Positions 1 through 16,427 of a DNA stretch of 64,000 bases are shown here, piece after piece. A model generated the notes under the pieces. The model did not search any database and was not told the DNA's origin. It was given only the letters and a program-made list of their open reading frames with translations. The stretch comes from Ascaris suum (taxonomy: Eukaryota > Nematoda > Chromadorea > Rhabditida > Ascarididae), in assembly GCA_013433145.1 (NCBI GenBank), contig CM024171.1, positions 2,831,001 through 2,895,000 of the forward strand. Reading direction: 5' to 3'. The translations under genes and the position numbers were made by a program. The stretch's first letter is position 1, and each line of letters starts with the position of its first letter.

Positions 1-1002
1 TTGCAAAAGGTTTATAATAAACACAGTCACCTTATAAGCGGACCAATTGCTGCTGCAGACATAATTCCTTCACAGCAGATTTATTTCTATGCATTTCTAC
101 CATTGTGCAAATAAAACACGATCGGTTTGTTGTCCATGCATATGTATGTGTATTTGTATGTCTGTCTACCTTGTAGTTTCAGCATATGAGTCGTATATAA
201 GATCAGCAAAATTTTCACCACATACTAATTTTAATTGAAATAAATTTCCTTGTGATTGATTCATCATCTTCTTTTTGAGTTATTGATATTTTAGAATGCC
301 ATAAAATTCATAAATCAAGCCTATCTGCTTTGCAAGCGGTAGAAATTTGCATCGGAATAATGTACTCAATGATGCCGTTGGAATCAATTCTTCGTTTAGA
401 AAAATTGTCCAATTGACCATTACTCTAATATCAACGCAACTATTATCTTTGGTGTTGCAGATTAACGCAGAATCGACTGTTCTCTTATGTAAATAGCCAT
501 CAAGAAGCATGTACTATGCCCGCTTTGCCAGCATACGACCTAATTGTTGTTCATACAACGTGTGCACTCATCGAAATTCTTAACCATTTCGTTGGCAAAT
601 AATCCTTATGGAATGCATCGGAATAATATCACCAAGAACTGCTGCATGCTATTCGAAGAGTTCCTTATCAAAAAACCTCGCATTACTTTCCAAGCACGTC
701 TATAGAACAATCTGCTTTGTCCGGATCATTTGATGCATTGTTTTCATATGTGCACCCTCTGACTCACTTCATTGACGCAATACATCGAATTAACTCTTCT
801 TTCTCACCATAATCTTCTCCACAAACGCTTGACTATCTAATATTTTTTTCTTGATCATATGATAATACCGTAAATGATAGAAAGTGATGTCGCTTCCTTA
901 TCGTAGCTTAAAGAAAAAAAGCTCCTAACGATGTAATCTATAAGCGCTTTGACCTTATAAACGAATAAATTCGTTATCAATCTACATTCGTCAATATAGG
1001 TG
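1..1002. other. Upstream/intergenic DNA, no gene supported
   Basis: Short AT-rich open frames only; none has a recognisable domain or a supported exon structure. A 13-base word (GCATCGGAATAAT) occurs twice, near 349 and 617. The last 200 bases hold the promoter-like signals of the protease gene, listed separately. Confidence 0.5.
860..979. promoter_or_regulatory. GATA-type sites upstream of the protease gene
   Basis: TGATAA lies at 860-865 on the + strand, and TTATCA (the same site on the minus strand) at 974-979, within 190 bases of the protease start. In Caenorhabditis, TGATAA sites bound by the GATA factor ELT-2 mark intestinal genes, and secreted aspartic proteases are typically gut-expressed. 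The link here is inference from motif and gene type only. Confidence 0.35.
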
Positions 1003-1009
1003 TATAAAA
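1003..1009 (+). promoter_or_regulatory. TATA box of the aspartic protease gene
   Basis: TATAAAA sits about 40 bases upstream of the ATG at 1049. That leaves a very short 5' leader, as is usual for nematode genes with a conventional TATA promoter. Confidence 0.5.
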
Positions 1010-1048
1010 GGTGAGCAACTTGAAGCAAAGCCAAACGAAACGGTAATA

Positions 1049-7234
<6,186 letters not shown>

Positions 7235-7298
7235 GATAGTACAAACAGTTTTCATTGAAATTTTCCATCCTTCTCTAGTATCATATCTTAGAGTATGT

Positions 7299-7304
7299 AA
7301 TAAA
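7299..7304 (+). terminator. Poly(A) signal of the protease gene
   Basis: AATAAA 65 bases after the stop codon of the protease, a normal distance for a nematode 3' UTR. Confidence 0.6.
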
Positions 7305-8475
7305 CAACAGTTGCAAATTTGTAAAGAACGTCGTATATGTGTGTGCTCACAAATACAACAGCTACCATTATTACAAGCCAAGTCACTCAGTAGTATACTG
7401 ACACTATTACTAGTCGGTTTACTATGCCAGCGGTGTAAACCTGTCAACATATCATTGCGGTAAGCTTACAACCATGTTGTCCTAAATGGGATGGTAAAGC
7501 TTTCTGGTGTTGACGTTTTACTGTGGTTAATTTGTAGGGAACCGGTAAAAGGCGATGTCTGCGTATAGAACCTCAACAGCAATAATGAAATTTCTGTGCT
7601 TGTCGGAGTGGCTGGTTCTTTGCTGTGAGACTGGCTTTTCGAATACCCGCAGGCGTTTTACGGTATAGAGCTCTTCGAACGACGTTTGGTAGTATTCCTG
7701 GGTGCAGGTTCTCGTTAAATTTTTTCTTTACAAGCAGCTGGCACGTTTTTCCTTTATACACTGAAATTTACAACTTTCTAAATCGATACAAGCGCTTATT
7801 GCATGTGCAATATGGTACGCGTTTCTATTTAGCAAATAAAGACCTTTGGTTAATTATAGTGAAGTGGTACTTACTCTTCATGGAAGTCTTAACGATATAG
7901 TCGAAATGAACATTGAAAAGTTGGTCTTTAATCTTAATCTTTGATATCTCTCTCGGGTAATCTCTCATAAAATGAGGAATTTTTCGAATTGTCTACAAAA
8001 GAACTTGCGTAATCCAATTTGCGCCATGGGAAAAAGTTAATCAAGTGCAAAAAGATTCTATTCGGGGATCTAGCAGAAGAGAAAACATAAAAGCGATCAA
8101 ATCCACTCGTTAATAATTCAAAAGTTTCGGCGAACTATTGCTTATCCTCGTTTAATCGTTTTAATAATCCTAAAGGTATTGATTTTCATACTGTAAAATT
8201 TGCAAAGAAAAATTCAAACATCTCAGAGGCAAAAAGTGGGCCAAATATGGATTGACTCTTGAAATTTGTAAATTAGAGTAAAACCTCAACAACGTCAAGT
8301 CGCTGTAGAAAAGAGAATCAATCAATTAAGAAAATTTTGTTCAGAGATGCGCACCAAAACTATCACCAATATATCACTCTTTTGATATGACGTGCTACCT
8401 TGGCTAGAGTTCTTCGGTGTTCCAGACCTGCAACCTGAGGTTTTTGCTCCATCACCTATTAATATATTTGTAAAG
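7305..8475. other. Intergenic region between protease and phosphatase genes
   Basis: No supported gene. The stretch near 7540-7740 is less AT-rich than its surroundings and has overlapping open frames on both strands with no recognisable domain; it may be part of a dispersed repeat. Confidence 0.45.
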
Positions 8476-8481
8476 TTTTAG
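8476..8481 (+). promoter_or_regulatory. Candidate spliced-leader acceptor (TTTTAG)
   Basis: TTTTAG ends 32 bases upstream of the phosphatase ATG at 8514. There is no upstream coding exon that it could serve, so it fits a trans-splice acceptor. No leader is visible in genomic DNA, so this is inference. Confidence 0.35.
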
Positions 8482-8513
8482 AAAATTCGCATAAATAGCA
8501 ACTGGAAGGGTCA

Positions 8514-11500
8514 ATGGCAGAAGCGCCTCTTGATATTGACAACTTGATCGTTCGATTCCTCAACGTTGGTTTCACAGGAGGTCGACTCACCAAACATGTC
8601 AGTTATCTAGTCTGACTTTGACCAGTTTAGGTTAGAGTTCTATGAGAAGTTGGTCATCTCCGGTGATCGGCTGATGCGATGGAGAATTCTCCCCCTGGTT
8701 TTTGCCTTCCACCACTCTCCACCGCCGATCCCATCTCCCGAAACAGCCTCATCACGGACAACGCTGCACATTGACACGAACTATCAGGTTTTTTTGAATG
8801 CCGATAAATGCCGATCTACCGCACTTTGTGATCTCTCTTCAACATAAAAAAACAGTTTCGTGCCAAATCATGATATCACCAAAGGTACTACCGTTTATTC
8901 GTCGTTTCTTTCCGATCTCCACTGGTTTATTATGTGATAACTGACTGATGATAAATCGGTTAATTACTTCAACAAAACTGAAGGAAGCACCTATCTGCGG
9001 TTAAAAAAACTGCACAGTTTGCATGGAATTAGCGTTGCGCATTCCTTGAAATATTAGGTAATTGAGTTTATGAGTTTCTAATAGTGCAAGTAAAATGACT
9101 CTATGAGGTCGGAGCTGGGCAAGAGGATTAAAACATTTCGTTCACAGTTGCATCCGTATTAGTTGTTCTGATCCTTACGTCAGTAAGCGAGTAGAATGAA
9201 GGTTTGTCTGCAGAAGAAGGCGGCGGAAAAGAGGGTTTATAGAGTTTGAGTCAGCGTAATAGAGTAACTTAGATTGGAAACGAGTTCAAAAATCGAAAAA
9301 ATATGGCACTTGTAATGAAAACAGCACAGAAATCATAACTCTGGTTGAGAAGAAAAGCGGATTAAACAACAGCGATTACGACAGTATTATTTGGAACTGA
9401 CCTCTATTCACTCTTCCACTCGCTGGGAAACTTTTACGAAATGGGGACTTATATTACGCCGAGAAGGACTTGGTATAATCTCTAAAAAATCTGTTAGTGA
9501 GGCTGTCCTCTTCGGATCTTCAATGCGACATTTTCGCTAAATGCCACTAGTTTCAGGTAAGTGAACAAGAGCTGATAAAGTTAAATAACCGAGTAAGAGC
9601 TGTGTTCATGAGCCAGCCTCCACTCGTTGAAATCGAACCACCGGTCGTCATTTGCGGTGACATCCATGGACAGGTAATATCGTATCCTTTTATTACCATA
9701 GAACATCCTCGAATACTCTATCGTTAGTTATTTGCAGCTCAATCACGGCGCAAAGGAATGTGCAGGTGAGGGTATGATAATGTTGGCATTGTGACGCTAG
9801 ATGGCGTCCTATAAAATTCGACCGGTTAAACCACATTATTCTCCATCCTTCAGTAGCTAAGACCACTGAAGAGAAGACGGTCCATGACTGTCTGAGTGGA
9901 CAGCCGCGGAAAGAAGCCTCAAGCTGAACGAATGTTCATTGCCAAAAAAGTGACTGCTAAGAACGCCGAAATAGTCGAATTTTATAGACTGGTCCTAAAT
10001 GCACGCCTTTTCGCGTGTTCTTTAAAATAAGCTTACCGCTAAGTTGCAATTTTTGTCCTTTAAAACATTTGAATAAAGGAGAACATGGGTGAGAAGAAGT
10101 GCAACAGTTTCACGTCATAGAAATCCAAAGGCGTAATCGTAAAGCTCTTCTGCTGCTACTATGACGATGCTATTGATAATGCGCTAAAGAAAGAAATGTT
10201 GTCGCAATCATTGCAGAAGGAAAAAATTCTTTGATGAGAATGAATACGAATGGTCAGCGATTCACACTGTGGTCCTTGAATGAATTTTCAATAGTGCTGT
10301 ATTAGAGTAACCAAGAGGATAGACTTTCAATTAGGGACTACCGTATATCAACCGGTATATTCGCATGAGAGATAAGTAACAGTCAGGTATGCGCACATTT
10401 GAAGGTGAAGTATTTTATGTGATGCTTCTCAAATTTCTCAGCATATTTCTCTCATTTCTCTCATTTCGTTCACCTGCTCGTATCCATCTAGTTAAGATCG
10501 TCGTTTACATTAATTTTCATAGCAGTGTACATAGGTATTATTTTTAGTACTCGGATTTGTTGCGTATATTCGACAAGAATGGATTTCCGCCAGATGCGAA
10601 CTATCTCTTTCTTGGAGATTATGTCGATAGAGGACTACAGAGTATCGAAACCGTTTGTCTGATGTTCTGCTATCGTATCAAACATCCGGAGAACTTTTTC
10701 ATGCTTCGAGGTTTGCTAACGATTTAGCTCCTCATTAAGGCTCTCGCAAACAGCTCATTATTGACCGTTTGAAAGTATACTTTGTATCACTGAAACTTTT
10801 TGGCTCTTTCTAAACTAGAAATTCAAAAAGGTAAACCCTCTCATCGCGTCGGAGTGTCAAGAAATTTTATTAATTAAGCATTTCCAACTTGACAACGAGA
10901 ATTTCATATAAGGGAATATTCAAGTCGTTAAAGACACAAATGAGAATTAAGAGCGACGATCAAAGACTCAAACAGAGGAGAATATGCAAATTGATGATAA
11001 AAAGAAATGGAAAATCTACAATCAATGAAACTATAATCAACTCGAGTGTTCTCGTTATCGATTTCCATATTTTATTGCTACAAATTTCCAATAAATCATC
11101 GTTTGAAATTTTTTCTTAAGGGAATCATGAATGTGCTGCCAATCAATCGCGTTTATGGGTTCTTCGAAGAAGTTATCCGTCGATATCGATCCTTCCGCCT
11201 TTGGGCAGTTTTTCAGGTTTCTCGACGTTTCAAAATTCAGACAGAATTAACAATTAGATCCAAAAGGGTGGGAAAACATGGGTGATTATTAAACTCCTAT
11301 TGGATGATATCCGTTCAGTTCGGAATGATTCTTGTGCAAATGCTGTGATGGCGCGAAAAAAAATCCCTGTTTTAGAGTATTTGAAGTGGCGTATGACCTG
11401 CGGAAAGTTTTTATCATTCAAATGACATCATTCACTAAGATTTAGTGATATAGCGATAATTCCACCTGTTTTCGCAATGCAGTTCTCAGAGGGAACCTGT

Positions 11501-13962
11501 CGCGAAAGCGAAGAAAACGTCGACGACGAATCGGTCGGACTTCCGGTGCCAAGAGGCGCCGCTAAATCAAGATATTCGTCTCGGCCGATGAATCGCCCGA
11601 GTTTCCGGTGACGGCCAAGTGGCGCAAAAAGAAGATATTTGTTTCCGATCGTGACTGCATGTGAACATACCTATGACGTTTCGAGGACTATATAAACAGC
11701 CCTCGAAACGGCTAGGGCTTGTTAAGGGAAGGAGTGGAACGACGAAAATTGAACGCACTGTAAAGCGATGAAGCCCTAGCCATTTCGAGGGCTGTTTATA
11801 TAGCCCTCGAAACGGCTAGGGCTTCATCGCTTTACAGTGCGTTCAATTTTCGTCGTTCCACTCCTTCCCTTAACAAACACCTAAAGAAAGGTTGAAATAT
11901 GTCACAATATATACTAACGAAACCTGCTCATAGATTTGCAATTACCTGGCAATTGTGTATCTCTACTACGAATTCCCAGTGATATCGTATAAAATTTGCT
12001 GCATTTTTTGTCTCGATTTTCGAAGATATTCATCCAATACAACGTTCATTTAGTTTATTTATATCGAATCATTCGAAAAGCTCATGTCAAATTCTCTAAA
12101 ATTTGTTTACTAAATTAAGAAAAAACTTTTATGGAATACTTGAAAGAAGAGACTTTTTTTCCAGGATACATTCAATTGTATGCCATTCTGTAGTCTTGTG
12201 GCTGGGAAAATTCTTTGTATGCATGGTGGACTTTCACCAAGTCTCAATTCGTTGGATACGCTACGACGAATTCCACGACCGCAAGATCCTCAAACTGGAT
12301 CGATGGAAATCGATATCTTATGGTTAGCGGTGCAATATTTGGGAAATGATTTTGGTTTTATCTCAATTTTCTAATGGAAAGTTCGTTTATGGATAGTGCA
12401 AAATACTTCTCAAAAATTCCTAAACAGGTAAACATATAAAGTTATTAATTTTATTTAGGTACCTTAGATGCAACACTCGTAACTTATAACGCTAAAACAA
12501 TAATATGAAAACGTGAATGCATTAACCGTATTACTTCTCATATATAGTAATTATAAATATTTGTAATTCTTTGAACATAAAATTTGTGCATATTCTGGAT
12601 GAGTTATAAGACTCGATCCTCATTGAAGGTCTGATCCGGATGAATGGACGAAAGGTTGGAAAGAGAATAATCGTGGCATATCGTTTGTATTTGGTGATGA
12701 TGTTGTAATTGAAACATGCAAAAAGCTTGCAATTGATCTTATTGCACGTGCTCATCAGGTTATAAATATTTTTTCATTTCATTTTGCCAAATATTTTTTT
12801 CGAAAATATTTATATATACGATAGTTTATTTTGTAGCGTTTTTTTTTTCCTTAGTTTTATCAAATATTATCACCATATGAGAAGCAATTTAAGCACTCAA
12901 TCACACGTTACTTATGGGAATTTTTTTGCCCGGATATCAGATGGCCGAGTTTGTGGACATTTGAGAATATTAAAAGACAATTGAGATATTTGGAATGTGA
13001 ATTAAGAAATATTCTAGGTAGTGCAAGATGGATATGAATTTTTTGGACAACGTCATCTAGTGACAATATTTTCGGCACCACATTATTGTGGACAATTCGA
13101 TAATGCTGCAGCAACGATGTTGGTTTCTGAGGATCTCAGCTGCTCGTTCCATGTAAGTCGGCCGAATCCAAATCTGTGAGGTGTTGCAGTTTAATAATAA
13201 GTATGTTGCCCAACTGTAACTACTAAATAAAGGTAGGTAAACGTGTACAACATCCAAAATAATAACACTTTTCTTCTACTACGAACTATGCATTCATCAA
13301 TCGTGTGTAAATGTGCCAAATAATTTTTTTAAAATTTTTTCCCAAGTTACTCTATAAGACAAGCAAAGAGTAGTCGATATCCCAATGACTTATGCATTTG
13401 TTTCCTTTTTTTACTGCTGGGACATTTTTAGGGGGACCTTTTTTTGCAATTTCCAACATCATTGAATGTCTCTGTGGACAGCTGACCACCAGGAGACTTT
13501 TGCAGGCGAATGCATGTGGTTGAATGCCCACTTTCTGGTTTATTAGAAGTGAACTACAACGATGAACGAATCATAAAAATTTCCAATGTACATCGTAAAA
13601 TCAATATCACTATCAAAAAGGCAATTTTCTATAGTCTTTCAAGATGAAATGTTGATTAAGACATTGGCAGTGAGTTAGAAATATTTCAATGGCTCTAGCC
13701 ATTAAAAGCTTTGATTCACTATAATATTTTTTAAAAACGTTAAATTATTTCAGAATAAATTATAAAACTTTCATATAATTCACTTCCGTTATTTTCCATA
13801 TTCAATAATCCGATAGTATTTCTTCTAGAGTTTCTAAATTAAAATTGCATAGTTGAAAAATTTTAATTACAGGTTTTCCGACCGACTCCAAAAATGATCC
13901 GCCTTGCAATGCAAAAAGACGAATCGCCAAATCAAGCGAGCATAACTGCAAATACGCAATAA
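8514..13962 (+). CDS. PP1-like serine/threonine protein phosphatase catalytic subunit (nematode-type), one apparent frameshift
   Basis: Eight exons: 8514-8597, 9557-9673, 10548-10710, 11121-11216, 12165-12322, 12629-12758, 13018-13152, 13873-13962, all phase-compatible; about 323 residues, normal for PP1. Metal-binding and catalytic motifs appear in order: GDIHGQ (exon 2), GDYVDRG (exon 3), GNHE (exon 4), MHGGLSP (exon 5), RAHQV across exons 6/7, and SAPHYCG (exon 7). The N-terminus ([18 protein letters not shown]) matches PP1, but many positions differ from the universal GLC-7 type: SAPHYC rather than SAPNYC, CMPFC, and a short divergent tail. This points to the expanded nematode PP1-like group, whose known members are mostly male/germline proteins; that role is inferred. 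Exon 4 has one extra base near 11138-11142, between the GNHECAA and INRVYGF segments. Introns range from 259 to 958 bases. Confidence 0.92.
11521..11642. repeat. GC-rich imperfect tandem duplication (2 x about 60 bp)
   Basis: Segments 11521-11579 and 11582-11642 align along their length with shared words (GAATCG, TTCCGGTG, CCAAG.GGCGC, AAGATATT), roughly 70% identical by eye. It lies inside intron 4 of the phosphatase gene, immediately before the hairpin element, and is much richer in GC than its surroundings. Confidence 0.6.
11683..11876. mobile_element. Long near-perfect inverted repeat (hairpin), MITE- or foldback-like
   Basis: Arms 11719-11797 and 11798-11876 are reverse complements over about 78 bases each with only a few mismatches and essentially no loop. 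The outer ends read GTTAAGGG and CCCTTAAC. A third copy of the inner segment (AGCCCTCGAAACGGCTAGGG) lies just left of the left arm at 11698-11717, as a direct repeat of 11802-11821. There is no coding capacity and no clear target-site duplication. It sits within intron 4 of the phosphatase gene, so the pre-mRNA would form a long hairpin. A non-autonomous foldback element is the best guess; an assembly or cloning inversion is the alternative. Confidence 0.7.
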
Positions 13963-15611
13963 TGAATGGATTTCTTTTCTCTTCTGATTTTTACCTCAGC
14001 AACATTTGATGCAACAAATTCATTTACATAATGCTAGATCGTCGATTAAATCGATAAAAATTGGTGACTCTTTTATGCATTAAGAGTTTATACTGAAATG
14101 TCTGTAACCGTCTTCGAAACTGATCAGTGGACATGAAATATGACATAGGGGGTATGTCTACCATGCATATGTCAAATTTCGTAACTCTTGCTATGGTGGC
14201 TTTTAATTTAAGTTAACGGACAGACAGACAAACTCAAACAGACATATACGCGCGCAGAAAAAAACAGAGTGGTTGCAATGCGTTCTTGTAAGGAAATTTG
14301 CGAAAGTAATTAAAAACAAGGTGTTTTTGGACAACAGTGAATTTATGGAGAAAATTTATCGATTGTTTTGCATAGATAGCTGTTGTATCGAATTGGCGAA
14401 GCGATGAAGTAAGGCGTTCACCTGAATTGAAATCTTTGTTCTCATTTTGCAATTGCATTCATCTTATCTGTTGGTTTCATGATTCCCTCGAAGTAATACA
14501 ATATTTAAAATAGTGAGGCGGAAAGGCACAGAATAAAACTGCATGGAAAATTTCAGATATATTTAAAATTTTCAGGTGTGCTTTAAATTCTTAGGCGTAT
14601 TTATGCTGCTATTTCTATGAAGTAGTTGATGGATGGATCACTTTGAAACCTCATATAAGAGACTGATCACCTATCATGTGAACTATACGTGGCAAAATTT
14701 GATAACTCGGGCTTTTGTTGTTTTTGACTTGCGACTAATGGTACCTCGACGTATTTGTAGAACACGTACGCATCCACGCATATCTGGACCTACACACAGA
14801 AATAGACACACATATATGTTCGTATTCACATACAGACATCATGCTATTTCGTAAAACAAATTTGTAAAACCGTGTGCAATATTATGCATATGCCTCCGGC
14901 TTAATTCACCAGGCTCACGGCCGTTTTGATGAATCAGCAGTTTCATGACCAATGCCTAGCACTTGCGATTTACTTAATGTTCGTTGACGAAACCTCTGTA
15001 AAAAATATGAGGACACAATGAGCAGCGACGCGACAGAATTAGCGTTTAGCTTAGTCGCTCGCTTAGCGACCAATTTTCACTGCAAATTTATTCGACAAAA
15101 GAAAAAATACTCTGGCATTTCCACAGAAGAGTAATTCGATATGAATTTGGCGTCGATCTATCGAAAAAAAAAAGTTTGATATGCAAATATTTTTGGATAT
15201 AAGGAAAGGTACTAATAAAATACTCATACAAATTTATGGTATCAAATAGGAAAATATAAACGCTGAAAATTTAACGCAAATTCGATTACCGCATGAAATT
15301 TCATTTAGAAATACAATCACTATAAGATATTCGATGATTTGTTTAAAAAATGTTTCTTTTATAAGAAATGTCATCAGCGGGAAGAAAACTTTGCGTCCGA
15401 TTAGAAAATCCACTTATGAAATGAATTCCATTCGAGCGTTGAGATAATGTTCCCATATGCTCAAAATCAAATTGCCGTTAAATTCTTTTCACCTATCAAA
15501 TTTTACGGCTGTCAATGAGGATGCAAAAAATGGTTGCAAAATATTGCATAATATTGATCATAGTGCAGCGCTGATTCACTATGTACACAGCCAACGTCAT
15601 TTCATCTGTGC
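13963..15611. other. Intergenic DNA between phosphatase and PB1-protein genes
   Basis: No gene supported. ATTAAA at 14045-14050 could be a weak poly(A) signal for the phosphatase. Simple-sequence words built on ACAGACAGACA occur near 14219-14245, resembling a low-complexity segment near 63175-63190. Confidence 0.45.
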
Positions 15612-15621
15612 GTTACGTAAC
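15612..15621. promoter_or_regulatory. Perfect GTTACGTAAC palindrome
   Basis: A ten-base palindrome 54 bases upstream of the TATA box of the PB1-protein gene. TTACGTAA is the known target of PAR/C-EBP-like bZIP factors (CES-2 and ATF-2 in Caenorhabditis). Its promoter position makes a regulatory role reasonable but unproven. Confidence 0.45.
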
Positions 15622-15674
15622 AGACATAACGTTGTGCACTTCTTTGCGTTAGTTGGACCGTCAGAAAGTGCACA

Positions 15675-15682
15675 TATATAAG
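15675..15682 (+). promoter_or_regulatory. TATA box of the PB1-protein gene
   Basis: TATATAAG about 75 bases upstream of the ATG at 15756; it lies between the GTTACGTAAC palindrome and the coding region. Confidence 0.5.
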
Positions 15683-15755
15683 TGAGGTCCGCTGATTTCA
15701 TTGAACGTGGTTGTTGGTTTCCTGCTAAGTTGTTCTCCTTTGTCCCGTTGAAAGG

Positions 15756-16427
15756 ATGTTCTTCAGATTCAAGTTTAAGAATGGTGAATTGTATGAACGA
15801 TTCACGTATTGTGTTCATCGAGAAGAAGACTGCTATAAGATGCTGATTGCTAAACTCGCTGATCTTGGGCATTGCGCAGATGGTAAAACTCTAGTGAATT
15901 TGGATTGTGAGGGTAAACTTAACGTTATTAGAGATAATTCATCTCTTCTGACTGCAGTCGAGAATAGCAGATATTATAATGGGCCGAGTTATGATATTCC
16001 TCTGGAGTTCCATAAGTCGAGTGGACGATCGGTGAACGATGATGACGGACTGATTCAATTTCGTATTAAAGATATCGAATACTGTAGACGTTTCTCGTTG
16101 AAGTTGAACAAGGAGGAAAATGCCTATAAGGTACTGATTAATAAGCTGGATGAACTTGGCTATAATTCCTATGGGAAATTACTTACTTGTGTGGAAAACG
16201 ACGGAAATCGTACGATCATCGAAGATTGCGATTCTCTGTGGATGCTTATTGAAGCGAACGGTGTTGGTGGACCTCAAACGACATTGCAACTCGAATTTAT
16301 TAAACCCGAGAAGACACCCGAGCAAAACTTATCGAGCAACTCAACACATGAAGAGGATAAAATTTCAAAATTGGGGCAAAATATAGAAAAGCTTGTCGCC
16401 ATTATTGAAAAGCTTGGTAAAGAATGA
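15756..16427 (+). CDS. Intronless protein with two tandem PB1-like domains and a C-terminal helix
   Basis: 223 residues from a single uninterrupted frame, the longest in the window. Residues about 2-88 and 97-186 are two copies of the same fold. Each begins with a basic strand (FRFKFKNGE; IQFRIKD), then a helix (CYKMLIAKLADLG; AYKVLINKLDELG), then an acidic OPCA-like stretch (DCEGKLNVIRDNSSLLTAVE; ENDGNRTIIEDCDSLWMLIE), and ends with an LEF strand. That order matches PB1 domains such as the one in TFG, which mediate front-to-back oligomerisation. The tail (about 205-223) alternates charged and hydrophobic residues and could form a short coiled coil. Having both a basic and an acidic face in each copy would allow polymerisation. 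No catalytic domain is present. It stands alone, with its own TATA box. I know of no described family with exactly this layout. Confidence 0.75.
   Translation: MFFRFKFKNGELYERFTYCVHREEDCYKMLIAKLADLGHCADGKTLVNLDCEGKLNVIRDNSSLLTAVENSRYYNGPSYDIPLEFHKSSGRSVNDDDGLIQFRIKDIEYCRRFSLKLNKEENAYKVLINKLDELGYNSYGKLLTCVENDGNRTIIEDCDSLWMLIEANGVGGPQTTLQLEFIKPEKTPEQNLSSNSTHEEDKISKLGQNIEKLVAIIEKLGKE

Noticed and set aside
8650..8847. Proline-rich 65-codon plus-strand frame
   Set aside because: Lies within the first intron of the phosphatase, whose flanking exons join exactly without it; no recognisable domain.
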